A stretch of DNA of 64,000 bases, from assembly GCA_949130485.1 (NCBI GenBank), contig OX422185.1, forward strand, positions 6,797,127 through 6,861,126. The letters run 5' to 3'. The notes beneath the pieces were generated by a model. It worked only from the letters and a program-made list of their open reading frames with translations, ran no database searches and was not told where the DNA came from. This stretch comes from Agelas oroides (Eukaryota; Porifera; Demospongiae; Agelasida; Agelasidae). The position numbers and the translations under genes were made by a program. Every line of letters starts with the position of its first letter. Position 1 is the first letter of the stretch. This document shows positions 35,896 to 48,900 of this stretch, piece after piece.

Positions 35896-36049
35896 GTGTC
35901 ATTGGTTTTTAAAAGTAATGATCACTAGATCTTTCTTATTAGTAAAAATACAAGTATACATTACAGTTTGCAGCAAGAGTATAGAAAAAGAACACATAAA
36001 TCCACTATAAGTGTGTTGATGAAAGCTATACACATTATCACAGATAGTA

Positions 36050-37123
36050 CTACACTGGCAAAAGTTTTTCATCGCTACAATTGTCAAACATGAGCATGGG
36101 CTGTTGCTGCTCAGTTATTGGCTGCAGAGTTGTATCAGGAGACCTCCCTGCTCTCCTCTGAGACCTTCTTTTCAGGTACCATCCAAGTGCAGATAGTGGA
36201 AATGATGGGAGTAGTGAGAGTACTATTCCCCTCAGTCCAGTTTCAATTTGTGCTTGTGCTGTTAGTAGTAGCTCATATAACGTTATGAGTGTCATTATCA
36301 GCCCTAAGACTAAAATTAGTACCACAAAGCGCACAAATGTTGTTCCACAGTGCCTTCCAATCATGCAGACTCTTCTACTTGGCTGCCAACACGAACACAG
36401 CAGGTAAGCAGCAATGAGTATTAAGCTAACAAGCAATGTTAGGAGTATTATAATGTAGAGAACAGTTACTTGTGGGTGAATCAGTAGTAGTACACAGAGA
36501 GGAAGAACAATCATGGTAAAGATTTGTAGTGCTATCAGAATATTCCACAATGCAAGCACATGAACTGTTTGTAGCAGGTAGTGCTTCCAGGAGTATTGGT
36601 GGTCTCTCGGGCTCCTCTGACTAAAAATATACTTCACAGCATAAATGGAAAGCAGCAGTTCTATGAACACTGCAACAGGGATGATTGTGACGACTGCAAT
36701 TAGAGTGCCAACCTCATCTTTGTAAATATTTGTATCAGATGGAATCGAGCAGTTAGGATGGATAATGCAGGATGTAATGGCTGGAAGGTTTTGAAAAAAA
36801 TGATGTCTAATTGAAGTCACAGCGTACGAAGTATTGCAGAGAAAAGCCACGATAGCTATTGCCCAGTACAAGCATCCCATGAAGTCTCCAGTTGAGGATT
36901 TGGCTCTTATTCTGGGATAATACATGAACACTGATTTTGCAAGAGCAATTGGAGTAAGAATATTGAGGATTATGAAAGCACACAACAGACTAAGACGATA
37001 GAAGTGAGCGCAAGCATCTGATATTTTGTAGTATTGTTCGGTTACATACTTGTAATAGGCTGTTGATATGTATCCCTTGTCATTATCATTTGGTTGACCA
37101 TGGACTCTTGCATATGACTTTAC
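36050..37123 (-). CDS. Multi-pass membrane protein, exon 2 (C-terminal 357 aa)
   Basis: Starts at a GTCAACAG acceptor in phase 0 and runs open to TAG at 36050-36052. It encodes a short hydrophilic segment (YARVHGQPNDNDKGYISTAY) and then seven to eight strongly hydrophobic stretches, including LSLLCAFIILNILTPIALAK, FMGCLYWAIAIVAFLCNTSY, GTLIAVVTIIPVAVFIELLL, VLYIIILLTLLVSLILIAAY and FVRFVVLILVLGLIMTLITL. The tail is cytosolic-looking and Gln/Pro-rich (ITEQQQPMLMFDNCSDEKLL). Together with exon 1 it makes a 518-aa protein with a cleavable signal peptide, an N-terminal outside domain and a polytopic membrane domain, a receptor- or transporter-like layout. I do not recognise the family. Splice junction and phase agree in both tandem copies, which supports the model. 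Confidence 0.75.
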   Translation of the reverse strand, partial: VKSYARVHGQPNDNDKGYISTAYYKYVTEQYYKISDACAHFYRLSLLCAFIILNILTPIALAKSVFMYYPRIRAKSSTGDFMGCLYWAIAIVAFLCNTSYAVTSIRHHFFQNLPAITSCIIHPNCSIPSDTNIYKDEVGTLIAVVTIIPVAVFIELLLSIYAVKYIFSQRSPRDHQYSWKHYLLQTVHVLALWNILIALQIFTMIVLPLCVLLLIHPQVTVLYIIILLTLLVSLILIAAYLLCSCWQPSRRVCMIGRHCGTTFVRFVVLILVLGLIMTLITLYELLLTAQAQIETGLRGIVLSLLPSFPLSALGWYLKRRSQRRAGRSPDTTLQPITEQQQPMLMFDNCSDEKLLPV

Positions 37124-37529
37124 CTGTTGACAAAGAGAGAGCCAAAAGGGTTTACATATATGCACAAAGTAGTTATTGACTGAAATAGAAAAGTAGGCTA
37201 CATTACAACCATGTCAACCTTTTGCTATTTTTACCCATAATATACGTAATGTACTGTAAATGTACAATTACTTTGTGCTGTGTCTGTAGGAAACAATCAA
37301 CCATAACAGATTTATCATTTAGACCACTGATTTAAAAGTTGCATTTGCATAAAAGTACTGCCAAAATAATTTGGAAACAACCTGCTCAACTTTGACAAGG
37401 AGCCAGATGGTAGACAATTTTTTCTGACGTAAATGACTGGCCATTGATTGCTAAAGCTTCTAGATATGCCACAACATGCGCTCAAGCATGGAATTAGTAC
37501 ATATGCACATGTAAGCAAGATATACATAC

Positions 37530-38012
37530 CCATGGGAGAAGCTGTATCAGTGCTGCAAGTATGTCATCCTCTGTAGTCTCACATGGAACAGTATCAATAT
37601 GAAGAGGAATATCTATGTATTCCCGATGCATTATCATGCGAATGATACTTTCACTCATGACATTGTCCAGTATCAGCAACTGATCAAATAAAATGAGATC
37701 AACTAAAGCAGAACCACTCCACTGAAAGTACTGGCAATATGAGGAGTTTCTCTGTCCACTGAACAAGGAAAAATTGTCACACCTTCCAGGCTGCACTCCA
37801 CCAACTGTCACACATACATTAAGATAAACCAAGTCTCGAGACAAACTGTGATATGGGAAGAATGCCTCTTGCATCAAGTATAGAACACTACTGTCTGCAA
37901 TCAAAGCATCTTCTAACTTCTGATATATGACTTGAGGTGCAACACGAGGGATACTTTCTACAACCACAGCTGCAGCCAGCAGAATGAGGAAAATAAGTGG
38001 TTGCATGGCCAT
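37530..38012 (-). CDS. Multi-pass membrane protein, exon 1 (signal peptide and outside domain)
   Basis: ATG at 38012. The first 20 residues, MAMQPLIFLILLAAAVVVES, are a clear signal peptide. The rest (to residue 161) has four to five Cys (VCVTVGG, RCDN, YCQYF, PCETTEDD), N-glycosylation sites (NFS, NSS) and ends LIQLLPW at a phase-0 GTATGT donor. It is the likely extracellular or lumenal head of the protein continued at 37123. The tandem copy at 40173-40664 is close to identical here and open throughout. No catalytic motif was recognised. Confidence 0.75.
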
Positions 38013-38559
38013 AGTGCTGTGCAGAAGCTCTGGATAGAGATAACAAACATTATAAATGGTAAATGGTTTCCTTTTTAGCTAGTTCAACTACAGATTAATA
38101 AATTCTTGGGCAGAGCCATTAGGTTTTTAGTCAACTGAAAGGCTTCGTTACCATGCTATTTCCTGTTTAGCTCCTGCCTGGCCTGTGAACATTTATCATT
38201 TTAGTACAAGTGTTACAAGCAGTAAATTTGCCCAGTATATCACAACTCACCTCAGTAGTACAAGCCTTGGTTTAGACTGCTCTTTGACAAAGTCACACTA
38301 AACAAGAATTGCCTCAGTGCTCTTCCTCTATGCTGCAGCAAGTTTCGGTATCTTTATATAGTTTACCTTGACATCAGCACTGGAATGGGAACTGATTGGA
38401 GTTGTTTACAATATTTGTGAATTCCAAATATGTACGTCATCCAACAATGAAAAGTCCCAGTCACATGCTACATAGCACATATCCATGGCCTACTTTGACC
38501 TATTTTGACTTCCATATCAGCCAACAATGTTAGTTTAGAGTTTATGTATACACTGTAGA

Positions 38560-40664
38560 AGAGTCCCATAGCTAGCATTATATTCACTGGCAAAAGTTTT
38601 TCATCGCTACAATTGTCAAACATGAGCATAGGCTGTTGCTGCTCAGTCATCAGCTGCAGAGGTGTATCAGGAGACCTCCCTGCTCTCCTCTGTGACTTTT
38701 TTTTCAAGTACCATCCAAGTGCAGACAATGGAAATGATGGGAGTAGTGAGAGCACTATTCCCTTTAGTCCAGTTTCAATTTGTGCTTGTGCTGTCAGCAG
38801 TAGTTCATATAACGTTATGAGTGTCACTATCAGCCCTAAGACTAAGATTAGTACAGCAAAGTGCACAAATGTTGTTCCCCAGTGCATTCCAATCATGCAG
38901 ACTCTTCTACTTGGCTGCCAACACGAACACAGCAGGTAAGCAGCAATGAATGTTATATAAGCTAACAAGCAATGTTAGGAGTATTATAATGTAGAGAACA
39001 GTTACTTGTGGGTGGATCAGTAGTAGTACACAGAGAGGAAGAACAATCATGGTAAAGATTTGTAGTGCTATCAGAATATTCCACAATGCAAGCACATGAA
39101 CTGTTTGTAGCAGGTAGTGCTTCCAGGAGTATTGGTGGTCAGATCTTGGGCTCCTCTGACTAAAAATATACTTCACAGCATAAATGGAAAGCAGCAGTTC
39201 TATGAACACTGCAAGAGGGATGACTGTGACCACTGCAATTAGAGTGCCAACCTCATCTTTGTAAATATTTGTATCAGATGGAATTGAGCAGTTAGGATGG
39301 ATAATGCAGGATGTAATGGCTGGAAGCTTTTGAAAAAAATGATGTCTAATTGAAGTCACAGCGTACGAAGTATTGCAGAGAAAAGCCACGATAGCTATTG
39401 CCCAGTACAAGCATCCCATGAAGTCTCCAGTCATGGATTTGGCTCTTATTCTGGATAGTACAAAGAGACAGACTTTGCAAGGGCAACTGGTGTAAGAATA
39501 TTGAGGATTATGAAAGCACTCAACAGACTAAGACGATAGAAGTGAGCGCAAGCATCTGATCTTTTGTAGTATTGTTCGGTTACATACTTGTAATAGGCTG
39601 TTGATATGTATCCCTTGTCATTATCATTTGGTTGGCCATGGACTCTTGCATATGACTTTACCTGTACACAAAGAGAGAGCAAAGTATGAAAAAAGGTAGG
39701 TATGTTATTGACTCAAATAGAAAAGGAGGCTACACTACACAACTATAGACTTTACCTGTACATAGACAGAGAAGGTTTGAATGCACAAAGTAGTTACTGA
39801 CTCAACTAGGCTACATTACAACTCTAATGTTAACCTTTTGCCATTTTTACCCATATACATAATGTACTGTACATGTACAATAACATTTTGCTGTGTCTGT
39901 ATCAAACAATCAACTGCAGAACCAGAGTGGGCTATACCACTGATTGACAAGTTGCATTAATTTTGCATCCAAGTACTGCCAAAATAATTTGGGGATCGGC
40001 CATGTCGACGGTCTGCTCAAATTTGACAAGGAGTCAGACATTAGACTAAACTCCTGGTGTCTGAACTTTTTTCTAAGGTTAGTTACTGGCCATTGGTTGC
40101 CAAAGCTCCTACATTGGTGTGCCACAACATGCGCTCAAGCATGGAATTAGTACATGTGTAAGATATACATACCCATGGGAGAAGTTGTATCAGTGCTGCG
40201 AGTATGTCATCCTCTGTAGTCTCACATGGAACAGTATGAATATGAAGTGGAACATCTATGTATTCCCGATGCATTATTATGCGAATGATACTTTCACTCA
40301 TGACATTGTCCAGTATCAGCAACTGATCAAATGAAATGAAATTAATTAAAGCAGAACCACTCCACTGAAAGCCCTGGCAGTATGAGAAGTTACTCTGTCC
40401 ACCGAATAAGGAAGTGTTGTCACACCTTCCAGGCTGCACACTGCCAACTATCACACATACGTTAAGATAAACCACGTCTCGAGACAAACTTTGAGATGGG
40501 AAGAATGCCTCTTGCATCAAGTATAGAACACTACCGTCTGCAATCAAAGCATCTTCTAACTTCTGATATACAACTTGAGGTGCGACGGGAGGGTTACTTT
40601 CTACAACCACAGCTGCAGCTAGCAGAATGAGAAAAATACTAGCATGCAGTGTTCTTATAGCCAT
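38560..40664 (-). pseudogene. Tandem copy of the multi-pass membrane gene, frameshifted
   Basis: Second copy about 2.6 kb upstream of the first. Exon 1 (40173-40664, 164 aa, signal peptide around FLILLAAAVVVES) is intact with the same GTATGT donor. Exon 2 starts at 39661 after GTACAG but breaks twice relative to the first copy: loss of one nucleotide near 39453 (CTGGATAGT for CTGGGATAAT) and a net gain of 4 nt near 38950 (ATGAATGTTATATAAG for ATGAGTATTAAG). The usual stop is also lost; the last frame runs on to 38468. Still, most of the membrane domain is highly conserved, so inactivation is recent, or the breaks are assembly errors. Confidence 0.72.
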
Positions 40665-41042
40665 AATCCTATGCAGAAGCTCTGGATTGAGAGAACACAA
40701 AATAAAACTTTATAGCTAGTTTAACTACAGATGGATGTGGCTAAAATTCTGGGACAGAGCCAACAGGTTTTACTCTACTGAAACTTTCATTAAGTTTCGT
40801 TACCGTGGCTTGCTATTTCCTGTTTAGCTCCTGCCTGGCCTGTAAACGTTTATCATTTTTGTACAAGTAAATTTGAACAACTCACCTCAGTAGGCTAGAC
40901 TGCTCTCTGACAAAGTCACACTAAACAAGAATTGCCAGGTCTTCCTCTATGCTGCAGCAAGTTTCAGTATCTGTATATAGTTCACCTTGACATCAGCACT
41001 GGAATGGAAACTGAAACCTTGCTTAGACTGCTCTTTGACAAA

Positions 41043-41390
41043 AGACCAATTAAACAATGCCAACTATACTTATATTACCTTGACTATTTGCTAAATTCAG
41101 CACTGTAACTGAAACAAAGGTTTTGTAATGGAAACTGATTGGAGTTGTTTGTGAATTCCAAATATATACATCATCCAACAATCCCATAGCATACAGCCCC
41201 ATAGTAAAAAGTCCCATTGCACATACCCAAGGCTTTGATGAGGCAAATGATTGAAGTTGTTTAACATTTTTGTGGCTTACTTTGACTTCCATATATGTAC
41301 ATCAGCCAGCAGTGTTAGTTTAGAGTTTATGTAGAGTTTTTTTTTTCTTGTGTAGAAAAGTCCCATAGCTAGCATCAACCATAATGACTT
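41043..41390. repeat. Third, non-coding scar of the membrane-gene duplication
   Basis: Repeats sequence lying just downstream of the frameshifted copy (38400-38580): GGAAACTGATTGGAGTTGTT, GTGAATTCCAAATAT, AAAAGTCCCA, TTGACTTCCATAT, GTTAGTTTAGAGTTTATGTA and AGTCCCATAGCTAGCAT. No coding portion remains. It marks the edge of a further duplication unit. Confidence 0.65.
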
Positions 41391-42599
41391 TGCACTAAAT
41401 ATAATGTACCATAGCTAACTGATAAACAAAAGCAAAATTAAGATGATCATTATCAATTAGCTATGTTGTGAATTCCAGTAGAAGACTGGTATGTCAAGTT
41501 ATAAAATGATTGAAGTGTCCATGAGAGTATTTTACTATGGTGAAAAATGAAAGTTACTTTCAGGGCCGTAGCTGCCAGTGCGGGCTTCTATTGGAGTTAC
41601 ATGCTCTTACTCTAGCCGTCGTTCTTATGCGCTGTTGCAGCATGCTATAGAAGCTCAGGCTTATAAACTACAAACTAAAAACCATAAACATCTCTGGCTT
41701 CATGCACCTCTGAGTTGCTTTCTGGATAGCTGATATTATAATAGTCTCTATTAGTATTGCCTGATGTTATTCAGGGCATTTCTCATGCTCTTAATCCCAA
41801 TACCACAGCTCTTCTATATGAAGTAACTTAAATGTTTAGCTAAAAAACAAGAGTGCTGACATCTCCAGTCCTGATGCTCATTGCAGTCAGTACCTTTTCC
41901 AACTTTTGCCACTGAGGTTTTTTCCCGCCATGTTCATGTCAACATCAGTGGTGCTTCAGATCCTTCAACAAACAAAAAAGGGGCAAAAATGAAATCAGGA
42001 GCATAGCAGCTGTCCACAAAGCAAAATTGACACACACTGTACTTTGTAGTAACCCTTACATTTTTAATTTTCTCGGCATGTTGAATATGAAGTTCACACA
42101 TTGGCCTCTTTAGTTGCAACAAAGTTGAACCCACTGTGTTTCTTCCACTGAAGGTATCTCCTCTTCTCCTGTGGCTCTGGTTGCTACCGACCATCTCATG
42201 GATGTAGAATAGACAATCAACTGAAACAAGTTCTCATGTTATTGGGTGTATACTTAATTTCCTTTGGTATAGACTGACTGCACAAGATGTATCCTTTAAT
42301 TGGGTTTGATGAAGTGTCTCCTCTTTCCATGTAGGTCACATTTACTGGTAGACCTGTAGTTCACACATTATTATCTTCAATGAAATTTTGAGCACAATTA
42401 TGAAGGGTATGAAGGTCATTTGTTGGTAGAATCTCTTTGCTGTTAGCAAGAAACAATGTCCATGTTTTGGACTGTACAATTGTAAGATGCATGTGTGTGC
42501 TGAGATTAGCACAGTAAACATCAATTGAATAGTTAGACTTTTATACAAAGCAACTTCCCATGTAAAGTGTTCAATAGTTTTGTAGAAGCTGTTTCTTTC
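41391..42599. other. No recognised gene
   Basis: An open minus-strand frame at 41934-42194 (86 aa, VGSTLLQLKRPMCELHIQ) has CQFC and could be an exon of a mobile-element protein, but I cannot assign it. The rest lacks coding signal. The end nearest 42600 is the 3' side of the Death/Roc/Ig gene. Confidence 0.3.
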
Positions 42600-42955
42600 T
42601 TACAGTTCTCCTCTTTGATTACTGTTTAAACCTTCATCTTGTTTTGTCAGTGAACTTTCTATGTGATCCGAAAGGACATTCAAGTTTGTGTCTCGCATAC
42701 ACTGTATCAGTGTCTGCCAAGTAACTGGCCTTCTTCCTTTCCCTTTTAACCATTGCCGTAGTATCTCTACAACAATGCGAACTACATCACCACGTTCACT
42801 TTTTTCAATAATCTTTATTTTGTTCCCATTATTGTCCTCAAGGAGCAAAGTTCCAAAGAGTTCATAATCTGTCCCTATCTCTTCCACAATGTCAATAAAT
42901 TTGCTTTTGTGCTTCACTGGGAAATGTCGAATTGTAGGAAGGTTCGGAGATTCAC
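42600..42955 (-). CDS. Terminal exon: C-terminal Death domain
   Basis: Acceptor TCTCCAG in phase 1, stop TAA at 42600-42602, 118 codons. It encodes ESPNLPTIRHFPVKHKSK, then a helical domain with FGTLLLEDNNGNKIKIIEK, VEILRQWLKGKGRRPVTWQT and CMRDTNLNVLSDHIE. The spacing of RQWL, the GRRPVTWQTLI turn and the last amphipathic helix is that of a Death domain. It is joined to the TM exon by matching phase. Confidence 0.8.
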
Positions 42956-45900
42956 CTGGAGATTTACAAGAGATTATGCAGCTGGCTGGAGATGAATTGT
43001 GAGCAAATAACTATCTTTGCTATAGTATAAATCACTTCTGAAATTTATTGCTGACTCAGTGGTTGTTATTGACAGTGTTATTGCTATAGAATTTTACTGG
43101 TGTGGGTGTGGCTATGTGGCCTTAATATGCATTAAGCAGATTGCCACACTATACACGTAACAGTGTATATAAAGTCATAGGTGCATGTTTGGGACTGTGG
43201 TTTGTGCCATATATAGAGGTGGTCGTGGTATGTAAGTATCACTAAGGTAGGTTTAACTGGATGGTTAAGTTATGATAGATAGCATACCAAACGTGAGTTG
43301 TGATGCCATGAATAGGCCCTGAACCATGTCTTGATCTGCAAATTGGAGGACAAGTTGCATATTAACCCACAGACAATAAACCACAAGAGGTTACAGCTTT
43401 TTATTTGATTCAGTATGGAAAATACCATGTGGTGGTCTAAGAATGTGTGTATGCATTTACAAAAACACTTGATGAACGAAAAGCTCACTAATAGCACACT
43501 CAAAAGATGCTCACTACGGGGTATTTACACGAGTGAAAATTATTCATGTAACTTGGGAGGTAAAGATTGGGGAAGGCAGTTACTTGAGGGGGTGTTATTA
43601 TGTATATCCTTTTCTAGCATTCTTGGTGGTGTGATTATTTTATGAGGGGTTATAGTTATGACTTATACATACCGCTATTGACACTGAGAAAATAACTTAC
43701 TATCGCTGGATACAAAGTACCACACTCCAGTACAAAGTCCAAGTAGCACCAGCACAAGTAAGAAAACCTTTAGGAGATACTTCCAATTGCGACCTACAGT
43801 TGCAGGAGGACTTGTTAGTAGTTCTGTAATCTACCAAAAATGTGCCCACTGGGAATGAACCCCAGCGGCTCCTCAGCTATGATTGTTTTGATGCTCAACT
43901 TGAATGTGAAAAACACCCCCACTGAAAAAACACGTATTTTAGCACCCATAATGGTGTATGCCTGATGCAGCAGCGTTGCATGATCCTCTCTTTATGCACT
44001 TGTGATTTAATGGTGCTGTACTGCAATTGCTTTCTTGTTTGATCTGTAAATCATTATGGAGTGAGCGAAAGTTTGATTTAAAACATCCTATCCTATATCA
44101 GTTGAACATGAGGTGGACTTAATTTCTAGGGTGAGCTTTTTACTAGAAGATTACGGCACTGCAACTGAATGAATGTAAATCTTTGTGGTGTTTTAATTCC
44201 TGTGTATGTACATATTTATCTAGCCTTGCATCATGCTGTGGCAATTGTGGGCAATATTCTAACTATTCAACAACAAATCAATGTATAACTCACCAACAGT
44301 AAGCAGGGCCTCATCTGAATACCTTTTTCCCACAACATTCTTCACAAGGCATCTGTAGCGACCTTTGTCACCCTTATTCACTTCTACAATCCTTAAAGTG
44401 TCTGTGTCAGTGTCACAGTATCTGCTGTCTTCATGTAGATCACTGCGATCCTTTTGCCATTGAAACTGAAGATCTTTTCCAGTTGCCTTTACTCTAAATA
44501 TTGCTTCATTTCCAGCAACCACTGACTGGATTTCTGGGTTCTGTATTATGGTTGGCTATCAGAAAAGAAAGCACTCGGTAAGTAGTATGTGCTGTCAGAC
44601 CTTGCATCATAGCAGCACATTTTGTTGACTGAAACCTATAGTGTCGAGGATCTAACTTGTTCGTGAAATAGTGGACTAACATTTTGCAGCATTTAAAATA
44701 GTCTCAATTAGGCATCAATTGCCTGATGAAGAATAGCATAGACTATTTGAAACATTCCATAAAAGTTTGTCAACTTTACTGTGGTAGTCTACTATTTCAC
44801 AAACAACCAGCACAATTTACTAGTAAACTACTTGAACATTAGGCACTTATAGTTCAATTTTCTACTCACCTCAGGAAGCCATACATGACATTCTGGATTG
44901 ACAGGCGCCTTCTCCTTAGACTGACTGCACAGGAAGTAATGTCCTTGTACTGGGTCATTCCGTAAGTGTGCATGGTGAAGTTTCCCAACTTGACCATGTA
45001 CACACTGGCATACAAATGATAGACAATGACTGTCTGAGTAATGTAATGTTTCATATGCTTTTGTGATGCTTTCTTCAATGAGATTACAAACACTGTTGCA
45101 CAGCAAACAAATTTCAGTTGAAAACAAAATATCATTTTTAGGAATCACTTCAATGTAGATGTAGGTGGGGTTGATTTGCAGGAGAAGTTTATAAAGGCCC
45201 ATTTGGAAACAAATTTGATCACGATAGATTTGTGATTCATCCAAAGTGAGTGTACATTTTGCCACTTGTTTGTTTGTAATGCATGCTACTAGTGCTCCAA
45301 ACAGCCCTATGGGACAATATCCACTCTTGAATGTTATCAGCAGTGGAGGAATGGTAGCTAACTTTGTGCGACAATTATTGGTGTCTTCATCAAGATGAGC
45401 TATGGCACAAGGCATAAAGTACTTTTTTCCATCACCTAGTGGCACAATCACATTTAAGTGTTTAAGGAGCTTCAGCAGCATGGATGGATTTAGTTTACTT
45501 CTAGATCCTTTAGTTAGTGCCTCATAATCTGTTTGATCAAATATACCCCTTTTAAATGCCTCAGTACATTGGCTAGAACGAGTCCCTTCAAATGTGAAAG
45601 TTGTTTCTACCAACTGATTCACTTGGCTAAAAAGGTGCTGTGGGTTTCGAATCACAACTGTGCTTAGCTCAGGAGGTTCCATGTAGTAATGAAGAATGCC
45701 AGTTTGTTTGTGAAGAAATTGGAGAGCTGCTTCAAACTCAAGTTCACTGCGGATTCCACACTCCTTGGCAACTTTGAAACATTGTTGCTTGCTTATGACA
45801 CTGTCATTTGCATGCACATGCTGGACAAGTATGCCAAATATTAGCCATGGAGAGGGAGTGCGGACCTTAAAACCATCAGCAATTATTTGAAAAGCATCAC

Positions 45901-48900
45901 GTATTTCCTTTGAAGCCTCCTCAGCTTCCTCATTGGAGACATTGTTTATGGTAAACACCATTTGGGTTTCAGCGGCATCAACAATCATACCCTGACGATA
46001 TGCATCTGTTTTTCTTATCAAACCTTGGAGTTCTTTTAGTCTCTTTTGACGAACTTCCACTGGAACTTTGTCCTTAAAAGTGGCAACAAGCATCACTCGT
46101 GGCTTTACATCATTTCCATCTTTGTCCTTGTACTTGGTAGAGGCAATACTCGCTAGGGATCGCAAAATGTCTTCTTGGACAGTGAGACTGGAAGAATATT
46201 TTTTAATGCATTTCTGTCCATCTAGTTTCACATACTCAACATCGTATTTTTCATTTAGGCTTTTATTTAGGGGAAAGACAACAAAGAAAACACAAGGGCC
46301 AACTACTAGAGCTGGTAAAAGCTCTTGAAACTCAGGCTGACCTCCAGAGTCAGTCAGGTAGAGGGTTGATGAGTTTACATGCTGTTTCAATTCAGAAACA
46401 CCCTTTTCCTTCAAAGCATGTCGAAAAAAATTAATGGTTTTACTAAATTCGAAATGTGTAAGTGGTTTAGACTCGGGGCTTTTTGATACAGTATTTTCAG
46501 ACAATTCTTTGGTTTCAGATGTGTTGCCTGTTTGTTCATAAACAAGTTTGCCTGGATCTGCCACCAATGAATCATTTTCTTCCTGCATTGCCTCTTCATG
46601 CATTGTAGACAAATGTGTATTTGGTCGAGAAGCAATTGAATCTTCTTTTTTAGTAGACAATTGTCCAACTAGTCCAGAAGCCTGTGAATTTAGATCATCT
46701 ATTCTCTTCCAGTCTAAACCTGACATTCGAGCAGCAGTTCTTGAGACATCCCTAATAACTTCGACTCGTATCGACTTCTCTACTGCTTGTGTACTGTTGC
46801 GCTTTGGGTCCAGTTTTATGCGAAGTAAGCGCTTCAGTAATGAGCTTTTGCCCACTCCTGCAGGTCCCACAAATATACAGTGCATAATGGTTTGATCCAT
46901 TGCTCCAGACTCACGCATTACTTGCTCACATATTGATAGATAATAATCATCTACAAAAGAGGCATAAAATAAATCATAGAAAATCCTGTTCAGTGACATG
47001 TATTGTCCGAAATATGCATTTTTGGTAGCTGTTTGCTGTGATAGTAATCTCCATTATAAATTTTTTAAACAAATACCGTAGAAGCGGAGAGGGAAGGCCT
47101 GGTCACATGCTGTGAGGTCAGGTAGACAGAGGCTAGATTGGGGGGGGCAGTGCCCAATTGCTGTAGCTCATAAACTTTGCGTTGAACAACCTTGAATCAC
47201 CAAACAACAGTCTGTATTGACGCTGTCTTTCAAATGCTATCTGTATTCCTAAGGTCTTGAGTCCTTGGACAAGATTTTACAGGGGGGGGGGGAGCATTGC
47301 CCAATTGCTGTAGCTCACAAATTTTGTGTTGAACAGCCTTGAATCTATCGAACAATGGGCTGTATTGACACTGTCCTACCCACATTCCTATAAGGTCTTG
47401 AGTCCTTGGACAAGATTTTACAAGAAGGGTTTTGAGATTCTTCATCAGGCACCGCCCCCTGTCTGTCTACTTATCATTATGTCACATCACCACCCACATG
47501 CCAGGCTTTCCCCCTCCGTTTTCGCATACTGTAAGCGATCAAAACAGGATGGTGGGAATGAGGCTATCACTACACCCCAAAATAAAAATAATTCACAGCC
47601 CAGAGAAAGAATTGTACGTCTACTCTGCGTGAATATGTTACTCCAGGAATGAAACTTCATTGCCAACAAGCCTCCCTTCACCAGCTACACCACCCTCACC
47701 ATTAACAGCGACTTTAGTTTCCTCATGATGTCACATGTTCCATGTGTCTATACATATAAAATCATTGCTACCTATTTATTCGAATAAAACACATGCAAAT
47801 TAAATAATTTGAATGGGCATGCGTTAAGTTAGATCCACCCATAAATTCCAGGAATTGAATTTCATTAGATTAGATCATGCTTTGCAATGGATTTAAAGGT
47901 GAAAATTTTTGGGTCACACTGAGATGCAAGAGTTCCTGGCCTTCAGAAATGAGGTTCTTGGTAGACAGTAGCAGCTGCAGCAATAAAAAGTCTTACAAGT
48001 GCCAAAGTATAACATTTATGGGATAGCTCTTTTTCCTGGAAATTGTTGTTGACAGCCCTTTGTTGCTACAAAATAAACTGACAGGCACAACTGAGAGGCT
48101 TCATTCCTGGTATTGCATTAAATTGGATCAACCCAAAAATTATTAGTGGCAGCTTGTGCTAAGTTGGATCCACCCATAAATTCCCAGAATTGTATTTTTT
48201 GGGCTAAATTGGATCATGCGTTTTATTTGAAAACAAATATGGTATGTGTATTGAGTGGACCACAATGCTTTAGGCTAATAATGTGCGTAAGGGTCAAGCA
48301 GGTAAAAATGTGCTTTGTTACCGATCACTTGAGGGTAAAGCTTGTTTAGATAAAGCTTTGTAGTATTGCAATTGACCTTCATTTATAACTAACTCTGAAG
48401 CATTTTAGCCAAGTTAAAACTGAAACTCTAGGTCCTGTGAGCATTTTGGGGGTGCATTTTAGTCTTGTATATATGTGTATGATAACCCTACCTTTGAGGT
48501 ATTTTCTTTTCAAATTTTGAAGAGCTTCATGGTACTTGCCAAAATCATGATCAATGGATGTTCTATATAGGAAGTCAGCCACTGTTACCCAGCTGGGGGC
48601 TGGATGGTTATGAATATAATCTTCTATGATGGCCAGTTTGCACTGAGAATCATCACTGTATTGGTTCTGACTTTGCTCAAGCTTTGACTGAGGTACGCCA
48701 AGGAAGAGGCATATATCATCCAACTCGTCAACATCTTCCAGTTGATCAGACAGGTTTCCCACTGTGAGGGTTGGTTCTGATAGGACAAAGAAAGAATAGT
48801 ATCATACTTCAGTGACACTTGTGAAAAAAAATATATTATAACCCTGGCCATATAAAGTATACGTAGTGTATTTTTTGCGGGGTATGCTAACCAAAACTTC

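Noticed and set aside
46068..46895. Plus-strand frames opposite the GTPase exon
   Set aside because: Shadows of the strongly supported minus-strand coding exon.
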